DNA from: an uncultured Bacteroidota bacterium
Lineage (GTDB): Bacteria > Bacteroidota > Bacteroidia > Bacteroidales > P3
Assembly (NCBI GenBank): GCA_902762805.1
Contig: CACWPQ010000005.1
Location: 28,937-92,936 of the forward strand
Length of the DNA stretch: 64,000 nt
Reading direction: 5' to 3'
Under the pieces are notes generated by a model. It did not search any database. It worked only from the letters and a program-made list of their open reading frames with translations, and was not told the origin of the DNA. Position 1 is the first letter of the stretch. Every line of letters begins with the position of its first letter. Both the position numbers and the translations under genes were made by a program. This document shows, in pieces, positions 8,670-16,648 of this stretch.

Positions 8670-9989
8670 TCAATTTAAAGTTGCCAGTAGTGAATCAAAA
8701 TTTATGCCCTTGATATATCCTTTTTTTACCTGGTTTAGAGCGATTTCCTTCAGTAATCCACGCTCCACGAGGCTAACAATATCCTGCTTTGCAGTGGTTG
8801 GGCTTATGCTGAAGCGTTCTTGGAGGTCTTTCACCGTAAGAATCTCATTGGGGTCATCCACGTACCGTTGTATCACTTGCGCCTGTCTCTCGTTGATATA
8901 CCCCAAACGCATATATTGGTGCGAGTTTCTCTTTTCTGATTGTTTCCATTGTATATACTCCTTCAATTCACGATAGGCTTGCTCCAATACTTTCATATTG
9001 TAGTTTATGAAATAACCTAAATCCAAGCCATCAGCCTCACAATAGAGGTATGCTTTCTCGTAGGCATTTTTTGATTTGGCAATCACACGGGATATGGAAA
9101 GGTATTCGGTCATCCAATAGCCTTGCTTCAACATATACCAGTAAAACAATGCGCGCGCAGTACGACCATTTCCATCAACAAAAGGATGATAGAAGCCTAT
9201 CATGAAATGGATTACGATACCACGAATGATGGGATGGACATAAGGCGTGGAGTTGCTGTCGTTAAAATAGTCGCAAAGGTCTTTGGCGAACTGTTGAATC
9301 TCACGAGCGTCAGGAGGAGTATGTACTGTCTCTCCCTCCATAACATTATATACTACAACATCATCCTCTACTGTTCTGAAACGACCGGCGTCGTCTTCGT
9401 TCTTCAAGGTCTTATCGGTCATTAGCCGATGAATTTGGAGTAACAACTCGACAGATAGTGGGGTGTCCTTTTGGCTGGAGATGAATTGGATGGTCTTATA
9501 GTTGTTAACAATCATCTGTTGAGACCGGTCCTTGGGCTGTTTGTTCTTGCGAAGCATCTCCTTCGCAACTTTTCGGGTAGTGGCGGCACCTTCCATCATA
9601 CTGGAGTATATTGCCTCCTCCATCAAGGAGCTTTTCAAATATTGTTTCTTGCTGTCCTCTGTGATTTCTGGATGGTACATCCAACCTTGCCCGAAGTTCA
9701 TATCAAACTCATGGCAAAGGCGTTGCATTTTGTTGGTAAAACCAAAAGAAACAGCATATTTATCCCATGTGTATGTAGTCATGAGAATGCGAGAGACCTT
9801 TATCCGCTTCCATAATTCCTCTGCAGAACAGTTTTCTGGACGTTTTTTGTACTTTACAGTGTCCCAATACTCATACTCTTCATTGGCTTTGTCAATCAAG
9901 GTATTCACATCGGAATCCTTTCTGTATCCGTTATTTAAGAACAACCTTGAGAGGTCTTTCTGTGCTAATTTTGGTGCTAATTCAATCAT
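8670..9989 (-). CDS. Fic family protein with C-terminal winged helix (fic2)
   Basis: A 439-residue Fic protein. The core motif is HPFVDGNGR (268-276), a complete HxFxDGNGR that predicts nucleotidyl-transfer activity. Upstream, S129-S-M-M-E133-G134 matches the (S/T)xxxE(G/N) inhibitory helix of class II Fic proteins, whose Glu blocks ATP binding. Residues about 355-425 look like a winged helix (TVKDLQERFSISPTTAKQDI), so the protein may bind DNA and regulate itself. It sits between hsdM and hsdS with palindromes on both sides and a promoter upstream at 10012. Such Fic-wHTH proteins are common, but the target is unknown. Confidence 0.93.
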   Translation of the reverse strand: MIELAPKLAQKDLSRLFLNNGYRKDSDVNTLIDKANEEYEYWDTVKYKKRPENCSAEELWKRIKVSRILMTTYTWDKYAVSFGFTNKMQRLCHEFDMNFGQGWMYHPEITEDSKKQYLKSSLMEEAIYSSMMEGAATTRKVAKEMLRKNKQPKDRSQQMIVNNYKTIQFISSQKDTPLSVELLLQIHRLMTDKTLKNEDDAGRFRTVEDDVVVYNVMEGETVHTPPDAREIQQFAKDLCDYFNDSNSTPYVHPIIRGIVIHFMIGFYHPFVDGNGRTARALFYWYMLKQGYWMTEYLSISRVIAKSKNAYEKAYLYCEADGLDLGYFINYNMKVLEQAYRELKEYIQWKQSEKRNSHQYMRLGYINERQAQVIQRYVDDPNEILTVKDLQERFSISPTTAKQDIVSLVERGLLKEIALNQVKKGYIKGINFDSLLATLN

Positions 9990-10011
9990 GATTTACCATT
10001 TGTTTCCGACT

Positions 10012-10020
10012 GCAAAGATA
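10012..10020 (-). promoter_or_regulatory. -7 promoter element for fic2
   Basis: The minus strand reads TATCTTTGC, matching the Bacteroidota -7 consensus TAnnTTTG, 22 nt ahead of the fic2 ATG. A TTG at a suitable -33 distance lies in the proximal arm of the 10038-10064 palindrome, so a bound repressor would overlap the sigma contact. Confidence 0.7.
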
Positions 10021-10037
10021 CAAAAAGTTCTCCAATA

Positions 10038-10064
10038 CTTTCCAATGTTTTAAAAATTGGAAAG
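10038..10064. promoter_or_regulatory. candidate operator upstream of fic2
   Basis: Inverted repeat CTTTCCAAT, 9-nt spacer, ATTGGAAAG. Same arms and spacing as the core of the 8633-8669 palindrome. It overlaps the -33 region of the fic2 promoter and lies 4 nt from the hsdM stop. Confidence 0.72.
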
Positions 10065-10068
10065 AATT

Positions 10069-11631
10069 TCATAGTTTATACCCTAATTTTTCAAACAATT
10101 CTTTCAGTTCTTTGGTGCTTGCTTCCTCTTGTTGCAGCAGGTCGTGGAGGTCGGCTTGCAGCTCGCGCATCTTGGCATCGAAGTCCACCTGCTCGTCGCG
10201 GTTGCGGAACTCGATGTATTTGCTGGGCACGAGGCTGTAGCCTTTCTGCGCAATCTCGTCGCGGGTAGCGGAATAGCAGTATTCGGGCTCATTACGGTAG
10301 GTCTGCTCGTAGCCTTGCTGCTGCCAGTTGTGGAAGGTGCGGACGACGGTGTCGCGTGTCTCCGGGTCCAGCTCCACATACTTCTTTTCAAATGGAATGC
10401 CCATCTGGCGCAGGTCCATAAAGAGCACCTCGTTCTCGCGGTCGCGGTAGTGGATTTCGTGTCCGTTCTTCGTTGCCACGTGTGCTTTCTTGTTGTTGTT
10501 CAGTATCCAGAGCGTCACGCTGATGTCGGTGGAGTAGAAGAGGTTGCGCGGCAGTATGAGGATGGCCTCCACCTTGTCGTTGTCGATAAGCTTGCGCCGT
10601 ATGGCCAGTTCGGTGCCGTCGGCACTCAGGGCGCCGTTGGCGAGCAGGAAACCCGCGGTGCCATTGGTGGAAAGTTTGGAGAGGATGTTGAGAATCCATC
10701 CATAGTTGGCGTTGGAGGTGGGCGGCGTGTCGTAACCACTCCAGCGCTCGTCGGAAGTGAGCTGGTTGCTCTCGCGCCAGTCTTTCTGGTTGAAGGGCGG
10801 GTTGGCCATTATGTAGTCGGCCTTGAGGTCGCGGTGCTGGTCGTTGTGGAAGGTGTCGCCCTGCCGTATGTCGGCCGAGATGCCGCGGATGGCCAGGTTC
10901 ATACGTGCCAGCTTGAAGGTGGTGTTGGTGTTCTCCTGTCCGTAGACGCTGATGTTCTTCTGGTTGCCGTTGTGCGCACGAACGAACTTCACCGACTGCA
11001 CAAACATACCGCCCGACCCGCAGCAGGGGTCGTAGATCTTGCCGTCGTAGGGCTCGATGAGCTCGGCGATGAGGTTCACCACCGACTTCGGCGTATAGTA
11101 TTCGCCCTTACCCTTGCCTTCGGCTATGGCGAATTTGCCCAAGAAGTATTCATACACACGGCCTATCAGGTCGTTCTCGGCATCGCGAACGGTGTCGAGC
11201 CTGTTGATTTCGTCGAGCAGCGAGGCGAACTTGGTCTTGTCCAACCCCAGGTTGGAGTAGTAGTTGTTTGGCAACGCTCCGGCCAACTGCTTGTTTTTCT
11301 TCTCGATGTTGGAGAGGGCGTCGTCTATAATCTGGAAGATGTTGGGTTGCTTGGCATTCTCCATTATGTATGTCCAGCGGCACTCTTCGGGCAGGTAGAA
11401 GACATTCTCGGCCGTGTAGAACTCCACCTGGTCGATATATTCCTGCAGGCCCGAATCCAGAAGCTCCTGCTTGCGCAGCTCGAAGCGGTCGCCGGCATAT
11501 TTGAGGAAGATGAGGCTCAGCACCACGTGCTTATATTCGGCCGGCTCGACGGCGCCGCGCAATTTATTGGCAGACTCCCACAAGGCAGCCTCCATCGACT
11601 TGGCCAATTTGGTTTTGGTTTGCTTTATCAT
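10069..11631 (-). CDS. hsdM: type I restriction methyltransferase subunit (HsdM)
   Basis: A 520-residue N6-adenine methyltransferase. It has an N-terminal HsdM helical domain (about 10-140), the SAM-binding motif DPCCGSGGMF (201-210) and the catalytic NPPF (277-280). With HsdS it methylates the recognition sequence, protecting host DNA. Length is typical. It is the first gene of the island in transcription order; fic2 follows and has its own promoter. A hairpin separates it from purL. Confidence 0.97.
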   Translation of the reverse strand: MIKQTKTKLAKSMEAALWESANKLRGAVEPAEYKHVVLSLIFLKYAGDRFELRKQELLDSGLQEYIDQVEFYTAENVFYLPEECRWTYIMENAKQPNIFQIIDDALSNIEKKNKQLAGALPNNYYSNLGLDKTKFASLLDEINRLDTVRDAENDLIGRVYEYFLGKFAIAEGKGKGEYYTPKSVVNLIAELIEPYDGKIYDPCCGSGGMFVQSVKFVRAHNGNQKNISVYGQENTNTTFKLARMNLAIRGISADIRQGDTFHNDQHRDLKADYIMANPPFNQKDWRESNQLTSDERWSGYDTPPTSNANYGWILNILSKLSTNGTAGFLLANGALSADGTELAIRRKLIDNDKVEAILILPRNLFYSTDISVTLWILNNNKKAHVATKNGHEIHYRDRENEVLFMDLRQMGIPFEKKYVELDPETRDTVVRTFHNWQQQGYEQTYRNEPEYCYSATRDEIAQKGYSLVPSKYIEFRNRDEQVDFDAKMRELQADLHDLLQQEEASTKELKELFEKLGYKL

Positions 11632-11652
11632 GATACGTCATTACATATGTAG

Positions 11653-11685
11653 AAGATGGAAGGTCCGTTGGGACTCTTCCATCTT
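11653..11685 (-). terminator. hairpin between purL and hsdM
   Basis: AAGATGGAAG pairs perfectly with CTTCCATCTT, with a further GTCC/GGAC inside and a short loop. There is no clear T tract on the minus strand, so it may be a rho-independent-like terminator or a processing hairpin. It marks the border between purL and the restriction island. Confidence 0.45.
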
Positions 11686-11702
11686 GGTGTAGGACAGAGT
11701 TG

Positions 11703-14700
11703 TTACTTGAAGTACTGCACGCCGCTTTCGAAGATGAGCTGGTCGTCTTGGAAGCGGACGTTCTGTGCGCTGTGGGGGGTGCGGCGCTCGCTGTGGCCCA
11801 TCTTGCCGAAGACGCGTCCGTCGGGGCTGGTTATGCCTTCGATGGCCATGTAGGAACCGTTCATGTTGTACTCCTCGTCCATCGTCGGCTCGCCCTGCAG
11901 GTTGCAGTACTGGGTGGCCACCTGGCCGTTCTGGAACAGGCGGTCGAGCCACTGCTGCGGTGCCACGAAGCGCCCCTCGCCGTGCGAGATGGGGATGGCG
12001 TAGACCCCGCCCAACTCGGCCTGCCGCAGCCAGGGGCTGAGGTTGGAGCTCACGCGCGTGTAGGCTATCTTGCTCTGGTGACGGCCGATGGTGTTGAATG
12101 TCAGCGTCGGCGCATCCTCGGCCTGCGGGCGGATTTCGCCGTAGGGAACAAGGCCCAGCTTCACCAGCGCCTGGAAGCCGTTGCAGATGCCCAGCATCAG
12201 GCCGTCGCGCTTTTGGAGCAATTCCATCACGGCGTCGGCAATCTTCGGGTTGCGGAACACGCTGGTGATGAACTTGGCGCTGCCCTCGGGCTCGTCGCCG
12301 GCGCTGAAGCCGCCGGGGAGCATGATGATTTGGCTGCGGCGGATGGCCTCGACATAGGCGTCCACGCTCTCGCGTATCTGCTGCCCGTTCTGGTTGCGGA
12401 AGACGATGATCTCGCTTTCCGCCCCGGCGCGGTTGAAGGCGCGGGCCGAGTCGTACTCGCAGTTGGTGCCCGGGAAGGCGGGGATGAAGACGTGGGGCTT
12501 GGCCTGATTTTGAATGTTGAATTTCGAATGTTGGATGGGGGCGGAGGCCTTGAAGAGCGGGCTTTCCACCTTCATCTTCCCGCTTTCCGCTTGCTGGTTG
12601 CTGCGGGTGGGGAAGACCCCCTCGAGGGTTCCCTGCCAGGCGGCGAGGGCCTCGTCAAGGGTGATGCGCTCGCCTCCGGCCACGAAGCAAGGCTCGGCCG
12701 TAACCACGCCAATCTCGCAGCAGCGGAAGGGCAGATCTTGAACTTTGACTTCCGGATTTTGGATTTCAAGCACGATATTGCCGTAGCGCTTCGCTGTCAA
12801 CTGACCACTGACCACTGACCACTGACCACTCATGTCCACGCCCATCTTGTTGCCGAAGGCCATCTTGCTGACGGCCTCGACGAGGCCGCCGAAGCCCACG
12901 ACATAGGCGCTCAGCACCTGGCCGGCGTGGATGGCCTTGTGCAGGGCGGCGTATTGCGCCATGGCATCGGCGTAGTCGGGCATGCCGTACGGGTCCTCCT
13001 TCACGTCGAGCAGCACCAGCCGGCTGCCGGCCTGCTTCAGCTCGGGGCTGACGGTGTGGTGCACGTCGGTCAGGCCCACGGCGAAGCTGCACAGCGTGGG
13101 CGGCACATCGATGTCGTTGAAGGTGCCGCTCATCGAGTCCTTGCCGCCGATGGAGGGCAGTTTCAGACCCATCTGCGCGTTGTAGGCGCCGAGCAGGGCG
13201 GCGAAAGGCTCGCCCCAGCGGTAGGGGTCGGTGCCCAGTTTTTTGAAGTATTCCTGGAAGGTGAGGCGCACACGGCTGGCGTCGCCACCCGCGGCGGCAA
13301 TCTTGGCCACGCTGTTCACCACGTTCCACGCCGCGCCGTGGAAGGGGCTCCACGTCATCAGGTAGGGGTCGAGGCCGTAGGACATCAGGGTCACCGTGTC
13401 GCAGTGGCTGTCCTGCAGCGGCAGCGTCGCGGCCATCACCTGCGTGGGCGTCAGCTGGTACAAGCCGCCGAAAGGCATCAGCACGCTGCCGGCACCAATC
13501 GAGCTGTCGAACATCTCTATAAGCCCTTTTTGCGAGCAGACGTTGAGGTCGGCAAGAACTTTGAGCCAAAGTTCTTTAGTGTTCAGTGAGCAGTGTTCAG
13601 TGTTCAGTGAATTTGTTTTCGCGCCAGCCAACTGACCACTGCCCACTGCCCACTGCCCACTGGCCACTGACCACTGACCACTGGCCACTGACCACTGACC
13701 ACTGGCCACTGACCACTGACCACTCTCCTCCGGCATCGCCACAGAAACCGACGTCTCCTGATGCGCGCCGTTGGTGTCGATAAAGCGGCGGCTGAGGTTG
13801 ACAATCTCCTTGCCGCGCCACGAAATCACCATGCGCGGCTCCTCGGTCACCGTGGCCACCACCGTCGCCTCGAGGTTCTCCTCGTCGGCATAGCGCAGCA
13901 TCTGCTCCACGTCCTTCGGGTCCACCACCACGGCCATGCGCTCCTGGCTCTCGCTGATGGCCAGCTCGGTGCCGTCCAGGCCGGCATATTTCTTGGGAAC
14001 CTTGTCCAGATTGATCTGCAGCCCGTCGGCCAGCTCGCCGATGGCCACGCTCACGCCGCCGGCGCCGAAGTCGTTGCACTTCTTGATCAAACCCGACACC
14101 TCCTCGCGGCGGAAGAGGCGCTGTATCTTGCGTTCGGTGGGGGCATTGCCCTTCTGCACCTCGGCGCCGCAGGTGGTCAGCGAGGCCGTGGTGTGGGATT
14201 TGGATGAGCCCGTGGCACCGCCGCAACCGTCGCGGCCCGTCCGGCCGCCGAGCAGGATGATGACGTCGCCTGGGTCGCTGGTCAGGCGCTTCACAGCACG
14301 ACGCGGCGCAGCCGCGATGACGGCGCCGATCTCCATGCGCTTGGCCACGTAGTTGGGGTGGTAAACCTCGTTCACCAGACCCGTGGCAAGGCCTATCTGG
14401 TTGCCGTAGCTGCTGTAGCCGCGGGCGGCGGTGGTGACGATTTTGCGCTGCGGCAGCTTGCCCGGCAGGGTCTCGCCGAGGGGGCGCGTGGGGTCGGCGG
14501 CACCCGTCACGCGCATGGCCTGGTAGACGTAGGTGCGGCCGCTCAGCGGGTCGCGGATGCAGCCGCCCAGGCAGGTGGCCGCACCGCCAAAGGGCTCGAT
14601 TTCAGTGGGATGGTTGTGCGTCTCGTTTTTGAAGTTGACAAGCCACTCCTCCTCCACGCCGTCCACCTTGACCGGCACCACAATCGAGCAGGCGTTGATT

Positions 14701-15608
14701 TCGTCGCTCGGCTCCTGGTCGTCCAGTATGCCGGCCTTCTTGAGCCGCTTGGCGGCCAGGGTGCCGATGTCCATCAGGCTGACATACTTGTCCGTGCGCC
14801 CGGCATAGTGCTCCTTGTGGTCGGCCAGGTACTGCTGGAAGGCCCCCTCGATCAGCGGGCGATAGAAGCCGTCGTCGAAGTGTATGTCCTTCAGCTCGGT
14901 GGCGAAGGTCGTGTGGCGGCAGTGGTCGCTCCAGTAGGTGTCCAGCACGCGAATCTCCGTCATCGTGGGGTCGCGCTGCTCCTCGTCGTGGAAGTAGCGC
15001 TGTATATGCTGGAAGTCGGCCAGGTTCATCGCCAGGCCGAGGCTGCCGTAGAGCTCCTTGAGCTGCGGTTCGGACATGTCCTTGAAGCCCTCGAGCACAG
15101 CCACATCGGCCGGCTCGTCGAATTTCTCCTCGAGCGTCGCCGGCTTCGGTCCGTCGGCCCGTCGGCTGTCCACAGGGTTCACGCAGTGCTTCACCACCGC
15201 CTCCTGCCACTCCGCAGCATTCGTCCTTTCACTCCCTTTCACTCCCGAGATGACATACGTCGTGGCGCTCTTGATGATCGGCTCCTCGCTGTCGTTCAGC
15301 AGCTTGACGCACTGCTCGGCGCTGTCGGCCCGCTGGTCGAACTGCCCGGGGAGGTACTCCACCGTGAAGCAGAAATCGCCCTCGCCGTGCGGGAACTCCT
15401 CCTCGTAGACATCGTCCACCGGCGGCTCGCTGAACACCGTGGTCAGCGCCGTGCCAAACGTCGCATCGCTCACGTTCTCAACGTCGTAGCGCACCAGCAC
15501 GCGCACCCCCTCGGCATCAATGCCCAGGTAGTCGCGCATCTCTTCCTTCAACTCCTTGGCTTTCACCGCGTAAGGAGCCTTTTTTTCAACGTAAATACGT
15601 CTTACCAT
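11703..15608 (-). CDS. purL: phosphoribosylformylglycinamidine synthase with repeat inserts
   Basis: A large single-chain FGAM synthase (1301 residues), step 4 of de novo purine synthesis, converting FGAR, glutamine and ATP to FGAM. The ATPase/synthase halves include HNHPTEIEPFGGAAT and DPGDVI/GG segments. The C-terminal glutaminase has PGTNCEYD, LPGGFSAGDE, nucleophile Cys1142 (LGICNG) and SHGEGRF. Start: ATG at 15608 (MVRRIYV), because upstream codons lie in a heptamer repeat. At least five repeat-encoded inserts are visible, at residues about 122-128, 629-678, 927-937, 946-957 and 1024-1033, in linkers rather than motifs. The frame stays open, so the enzyme is probably active. Confidence 0.97.
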   Translation of the reverse strand: MVRRIYVEKKAPYAVKAKELKEEMRDYLGIDAEGVRVLVRYDVENVSDATFGTALTTVFSEPPVDDVYEEEFPHGEGDFCFTVEYLPGQFDQRADSAEQCVKLLNDSEEPIIKSATTYVISGVKGSERTNAAEWQEAVVKHCVNPVDSRRADGPKPATLEEKFDEPADVAVLEGFKDMSEPQLKELYGSLGLAMNLADFQHIQRYFHDEEQRDPTMTEIRVLDTYWSDHCRHTTFATELKDIHFDDGFYRPLIEGAFQQYLADHKEHYAGRTDKYVSLMDIGTLAAKRLKKAGILDDQEPSDEINACSIVVPVKVDGVEEEWLVNFKNETHNHPTEIEPFGGAATCLGGCIRDPLSGRTYVYQAMRVTGAADPTRPLGETLPGKLPQRKIVTTAARGYSSYGNQIGLATGLVNEVYHPNYVAKRMEIGAVIAAAPRRAVKRLTSDPGDVIILLGGRTGRDGCGGATGSSKSHTTASLTTCGAEVQKGNAPTERKIQRLFRREEVSGLIKKCNDFGAGGVSVAIGELADGLQINLDKVPKKYAGLDGTELAISESQERMAVVVDPKDVEQMLRYADEENLEATVVATVTEEPRMVISWRGKEIVNLSRRFIDTNGAHQETSVSVAMPEESGQWSVASGQWSVASGQWSVASGQWAVGSGQLAGAKTNSLNTEHCSLNTKELWLKVLADLNVCSQKGLIEMFDSSIGAGSVLMPFGGLYQLTPTQVMAATLPLQDSHCDTVTLMSYGLDPYLMTWSPFHGAAWNVVNSVAKIAAAGGDASRVRLTFQEYFKKLGTDPYRWGEPFAALLGAYNAQMGLKLPSIGGKDSMSGTFNDIDVPPTLCSFAVGLTDVHHTVSPELKQAGSRLVLLDVKEDPYGMPDYADAMAQYAALHKAIHAGQVLSAYVVGFGGLVEAVSKMAFGNKMGVDMSGQWSVVSGQLTAKRYGNIVLEIQNPEVKVQDLPFRCCEIGVVTAEPCFVAGGERITLDEALAAWQGTLEGVFPTRSNQQAESGKMKVESPLFKASAPIQHSKFNIQNQAKPHVFIPAFPGTNCEYDSARAFNRAGAESEIIVFRNQNGQQIRESVDAYVEAIRRSQIIMLPGGFSAGDEPEGSAKFITSVFRNPKIADAVMELLQKRDGLMLGICNGFQALVKLGLVPYGEIRPQAEDAPTLTFNTIGRHQSKIAYTRVSSNLSPWLRQAELGGVYAIPISHGEGRFVAPQQWLDRLFQNGQVATQYCNLQGEPTMDEEYNMNGSYMAIEGITSPDGRVFGKMGHSERRTPHSAQNVRFQDDQLIFESGVQYFK
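12512..12539. repeat. heptamer array in purL linker (attcaac type)
   Basis: Four 7-bp units (GAATGTT, GAATTTC, GAATGTT, GGATGGG) read in frame in the linker before the glutaminase domain (IQHSKFNIQN). A related 7-bp periodic tract lies at about 12738-12771 (TTGAACT, TTGACTT, TTGGATT). Confidence 0.7.
12800..12830. repeat. ACTGACC heptamer array in purL (second site)
   Basis: Four perfect ACTGACC units plus a partial one, read on the minus strand as a SGQWSVVSGQ peptide. It is the same heptamer as the larger array 800 bp away in the same gene. Confidence 0.9.
13578..13724. repeat. large double heptamer array in purL
   Basis: Two adjacent arrays. 13578-13612 has five AGTGTTC-type units; 13631-13721 has thirteen units of ACTGACC, ACTGCCC or ACTGGCC. 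Three heptamers make 21 bp, so the minus-strand protein shows a 7-residue repeat (SGQWSVA). It adds about 50 residues to PurL without breaking the frame. Confidence 0.95.
15225..15246. repeat. decamer repeat fragment in purL
   Basis: CCTTTCACTC units with a neighbouring TCGTC, encoding GVKGSERTN. It matches the right half of the longer decamer elements in rimO (28750-28862) and the O-antigen ligase gene (54786-54905). Confidence 0.8.
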
Positions 15609-15613
15609 ATCTT

Positions 15614-15634
15614 TCAATTTTCAATTTTCAATTC
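15614..15634. repeat. TCAATTT heptamer array at gene junction
   Basis: Three 7-bp units forming a 21-bp stretch identical to 61523-61543. It encodes the last residues and stop of the acyltransferase and ends 5 nt upstream of the purL ATG. Confidence 0.9.
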
Positions 15635-16183
15635 AATGAACTGCTCGGGGTACTTCGCCCACTCCTTCTTGTAGAGGCTGCGCAGGCGGGTGAGGTCGGC
15701 CTCGTAGTCGTCTGTGGTCCAGATGGTTTCCATCAGCCCGATTTCCTTCTTGCTGTAGTCCAGATACGCCGGCACAATGGGGATGCCAGCCTGGTGGGCA
15801 ATCTCCCAGAAGCCACGCTTCCAGCGCTTTGTAGCCTTGCGCGTGCCCTCCGGCGTGATCACTATCGCCATCGGTCCGCCCTTGGCAAACTCGCGCACCG
15901 CCGTGCCCACCATGTCGTTGTGACGGTTGCCGCGGTCGATGGCGATGCAGCCCAGCTTCCGCAGCAACCCCCCGAGGGGCCACTTGAAGTACTCCTTCTT
16001 GATGAAAATCTTCCCGTTCACGCCGAGGCTCCACAGGTAGGCCGTGCCCACCGTGTAGTCCGACGCCGCCGTGTGGGGCGCTGTGGCAATGATGCACCGC
16101 TGCAGTTCGGGGCGGCTTCCCGGCTCCGGCAGGTGGAATTTCCAGCCCCCGAGCTTCACTATCTTTATCCAAATTTTCTTCAT
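15614..16183 (-). CDS. 1-acyl-glycerol-phosphate acyltransferase family protein
   Basis: A PlsC-type acyltransferase of 189 residues that probably acylates a lysophospholipid or another lipid at the inner membrane. Motifs: HTAASD (HX4D, general base) near residue 36 and PEGTR near 110, which binds phosphate. The ATG at 16183 (MKKIWIKIVKLGG) is chosen because it lies just downstream of a -7 element; an ATG at 16189 is also possible. The C-terminal ELKIEN and stop come from a heptamer repeat shared with 61523. Substrate not determinable from sequence. Confidence 0.9.
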   Translation of the reverse strand: MKKIWIKIVKLGGWKFHLPEPGSRPELQRCIIATAPHTAASDYTVGTAYLWSLGVNGKIFIKKEYFKWPLGGLLRKLGCIAIDRGNRHNDMVGTAVREFAKGGPMAIVITPEGTRKATKRWKRGFWEIAHQAGIPIVPAYLDYSKKEIGLMETIWTTDDYEADLTRLRSLYKKEWAKYPEQFIELKIEN

Positions 16184-16192
16184 AATCATTTT

Positions 16193-16201
16193 GCAAAGAT
16201 A
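16193..16201 (-). promoter_or_regulatory. -7 element for the acyltransferase gene
   Basis: The minus strand reads TATCTTTGC, the TAnnTTTG consensus, only 9 nt before the chosen ATG. The mRNA is therefore predicted to have almost no leader. Confidence 0.6.
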
Positions 16202-16324
16202 CGCACTTTTTTTCATTCGCACGCACGCAACTTTTCAACACCCTTTCAACACCCCCTCCCAAACCCCCATTCCCGCCCCCTTTTCCGTCCCAATTCACCC
16301 CCCTCCCCAATCCATCCCCTGCCA

Positions 16325-16445
16325 AGGTAGAAGAGAGGAAGAAGAGGATGCCTTTAATTCACTCATTATCACCTGGTTGCAAATGTGCCATTTTTGCCCT
16401 TTTTGGCACTTTTTTCGCAAAAATTCCGCAGAAATCCGCACACCG
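16325..16445 (+). repeat. dispersed intergenic repeat, GAGAGGAAGAAGAGG family, copy 1
   Basis: Shares GAGAGGAAGAAGAGGAT, then CATTATCA, GTTGCAA and spaced T runs with 27700-27810 and with the reverse strand of 56565-56712. It fills the gap between the acyltransferase gene and the tRNA promoter. The rest of the 16223-16325 gap is C-rich and featureless. Confidence 0.75.
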
Positions 16446-16482
16446 TTCAACTCGTTGTATATCAGCATGTAGAAAGAAAAAT

Positions 16483-16513
16483 TTGGTCATTTCGTAAAAT
16501 AGTAGTAATTTTG
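16483..16513 (+). promoter_or_regulatory. promoter of tRNA-Ser
   Basis: TTG at 16483-16485 and TAATTTTG at 16506-16513, separated by 20 nt, a near-ideal Bacteroidota -33/-7 pair. It lies 17 nt upstream of the mature tRNA. Confidence 0.8.
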
Positions 16514-16530
16514 CACCCCGAAACCGACCA

Positions 16531-16615
16531 GGAGAGATGGCAGAGCGGTCGATTGCGGCGGTCTTGAAAACCGTTGACCTGCGAGGGTCCGGGGGTTCGA
16601 ATCCCTCTCTCTCCG
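16531..16615 (+). tRNA. tRNA-Ser (UGA)
   Basis: An 85-nt class II tRNA. The acceptor stem GGAGAGA pairs with TCTCTCC, the anticodon loop CTTGAAA gives UGA, there is a long variable arm, and the T loop is TTCGAAT. The CCA end is not encoded (CCT follows). It reads UCA-type serine codons. Confidence 0.97.
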
Positions 16616-16648
16616 CCTTGAGTATTAACCTAAAAATGTAATGCATTT

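Noticed and set aside
10129..11652. Long plus-strand frame opposite hsdM
   Set aside because: It is the antisense shadow of a complete HsdM with all motifs; the translation has no recognisable domain.
13631..13724. CRISPR array in purL
   Set aside because: Units are contiguous 7-mers with no spacers, and no cas genes are nearby.
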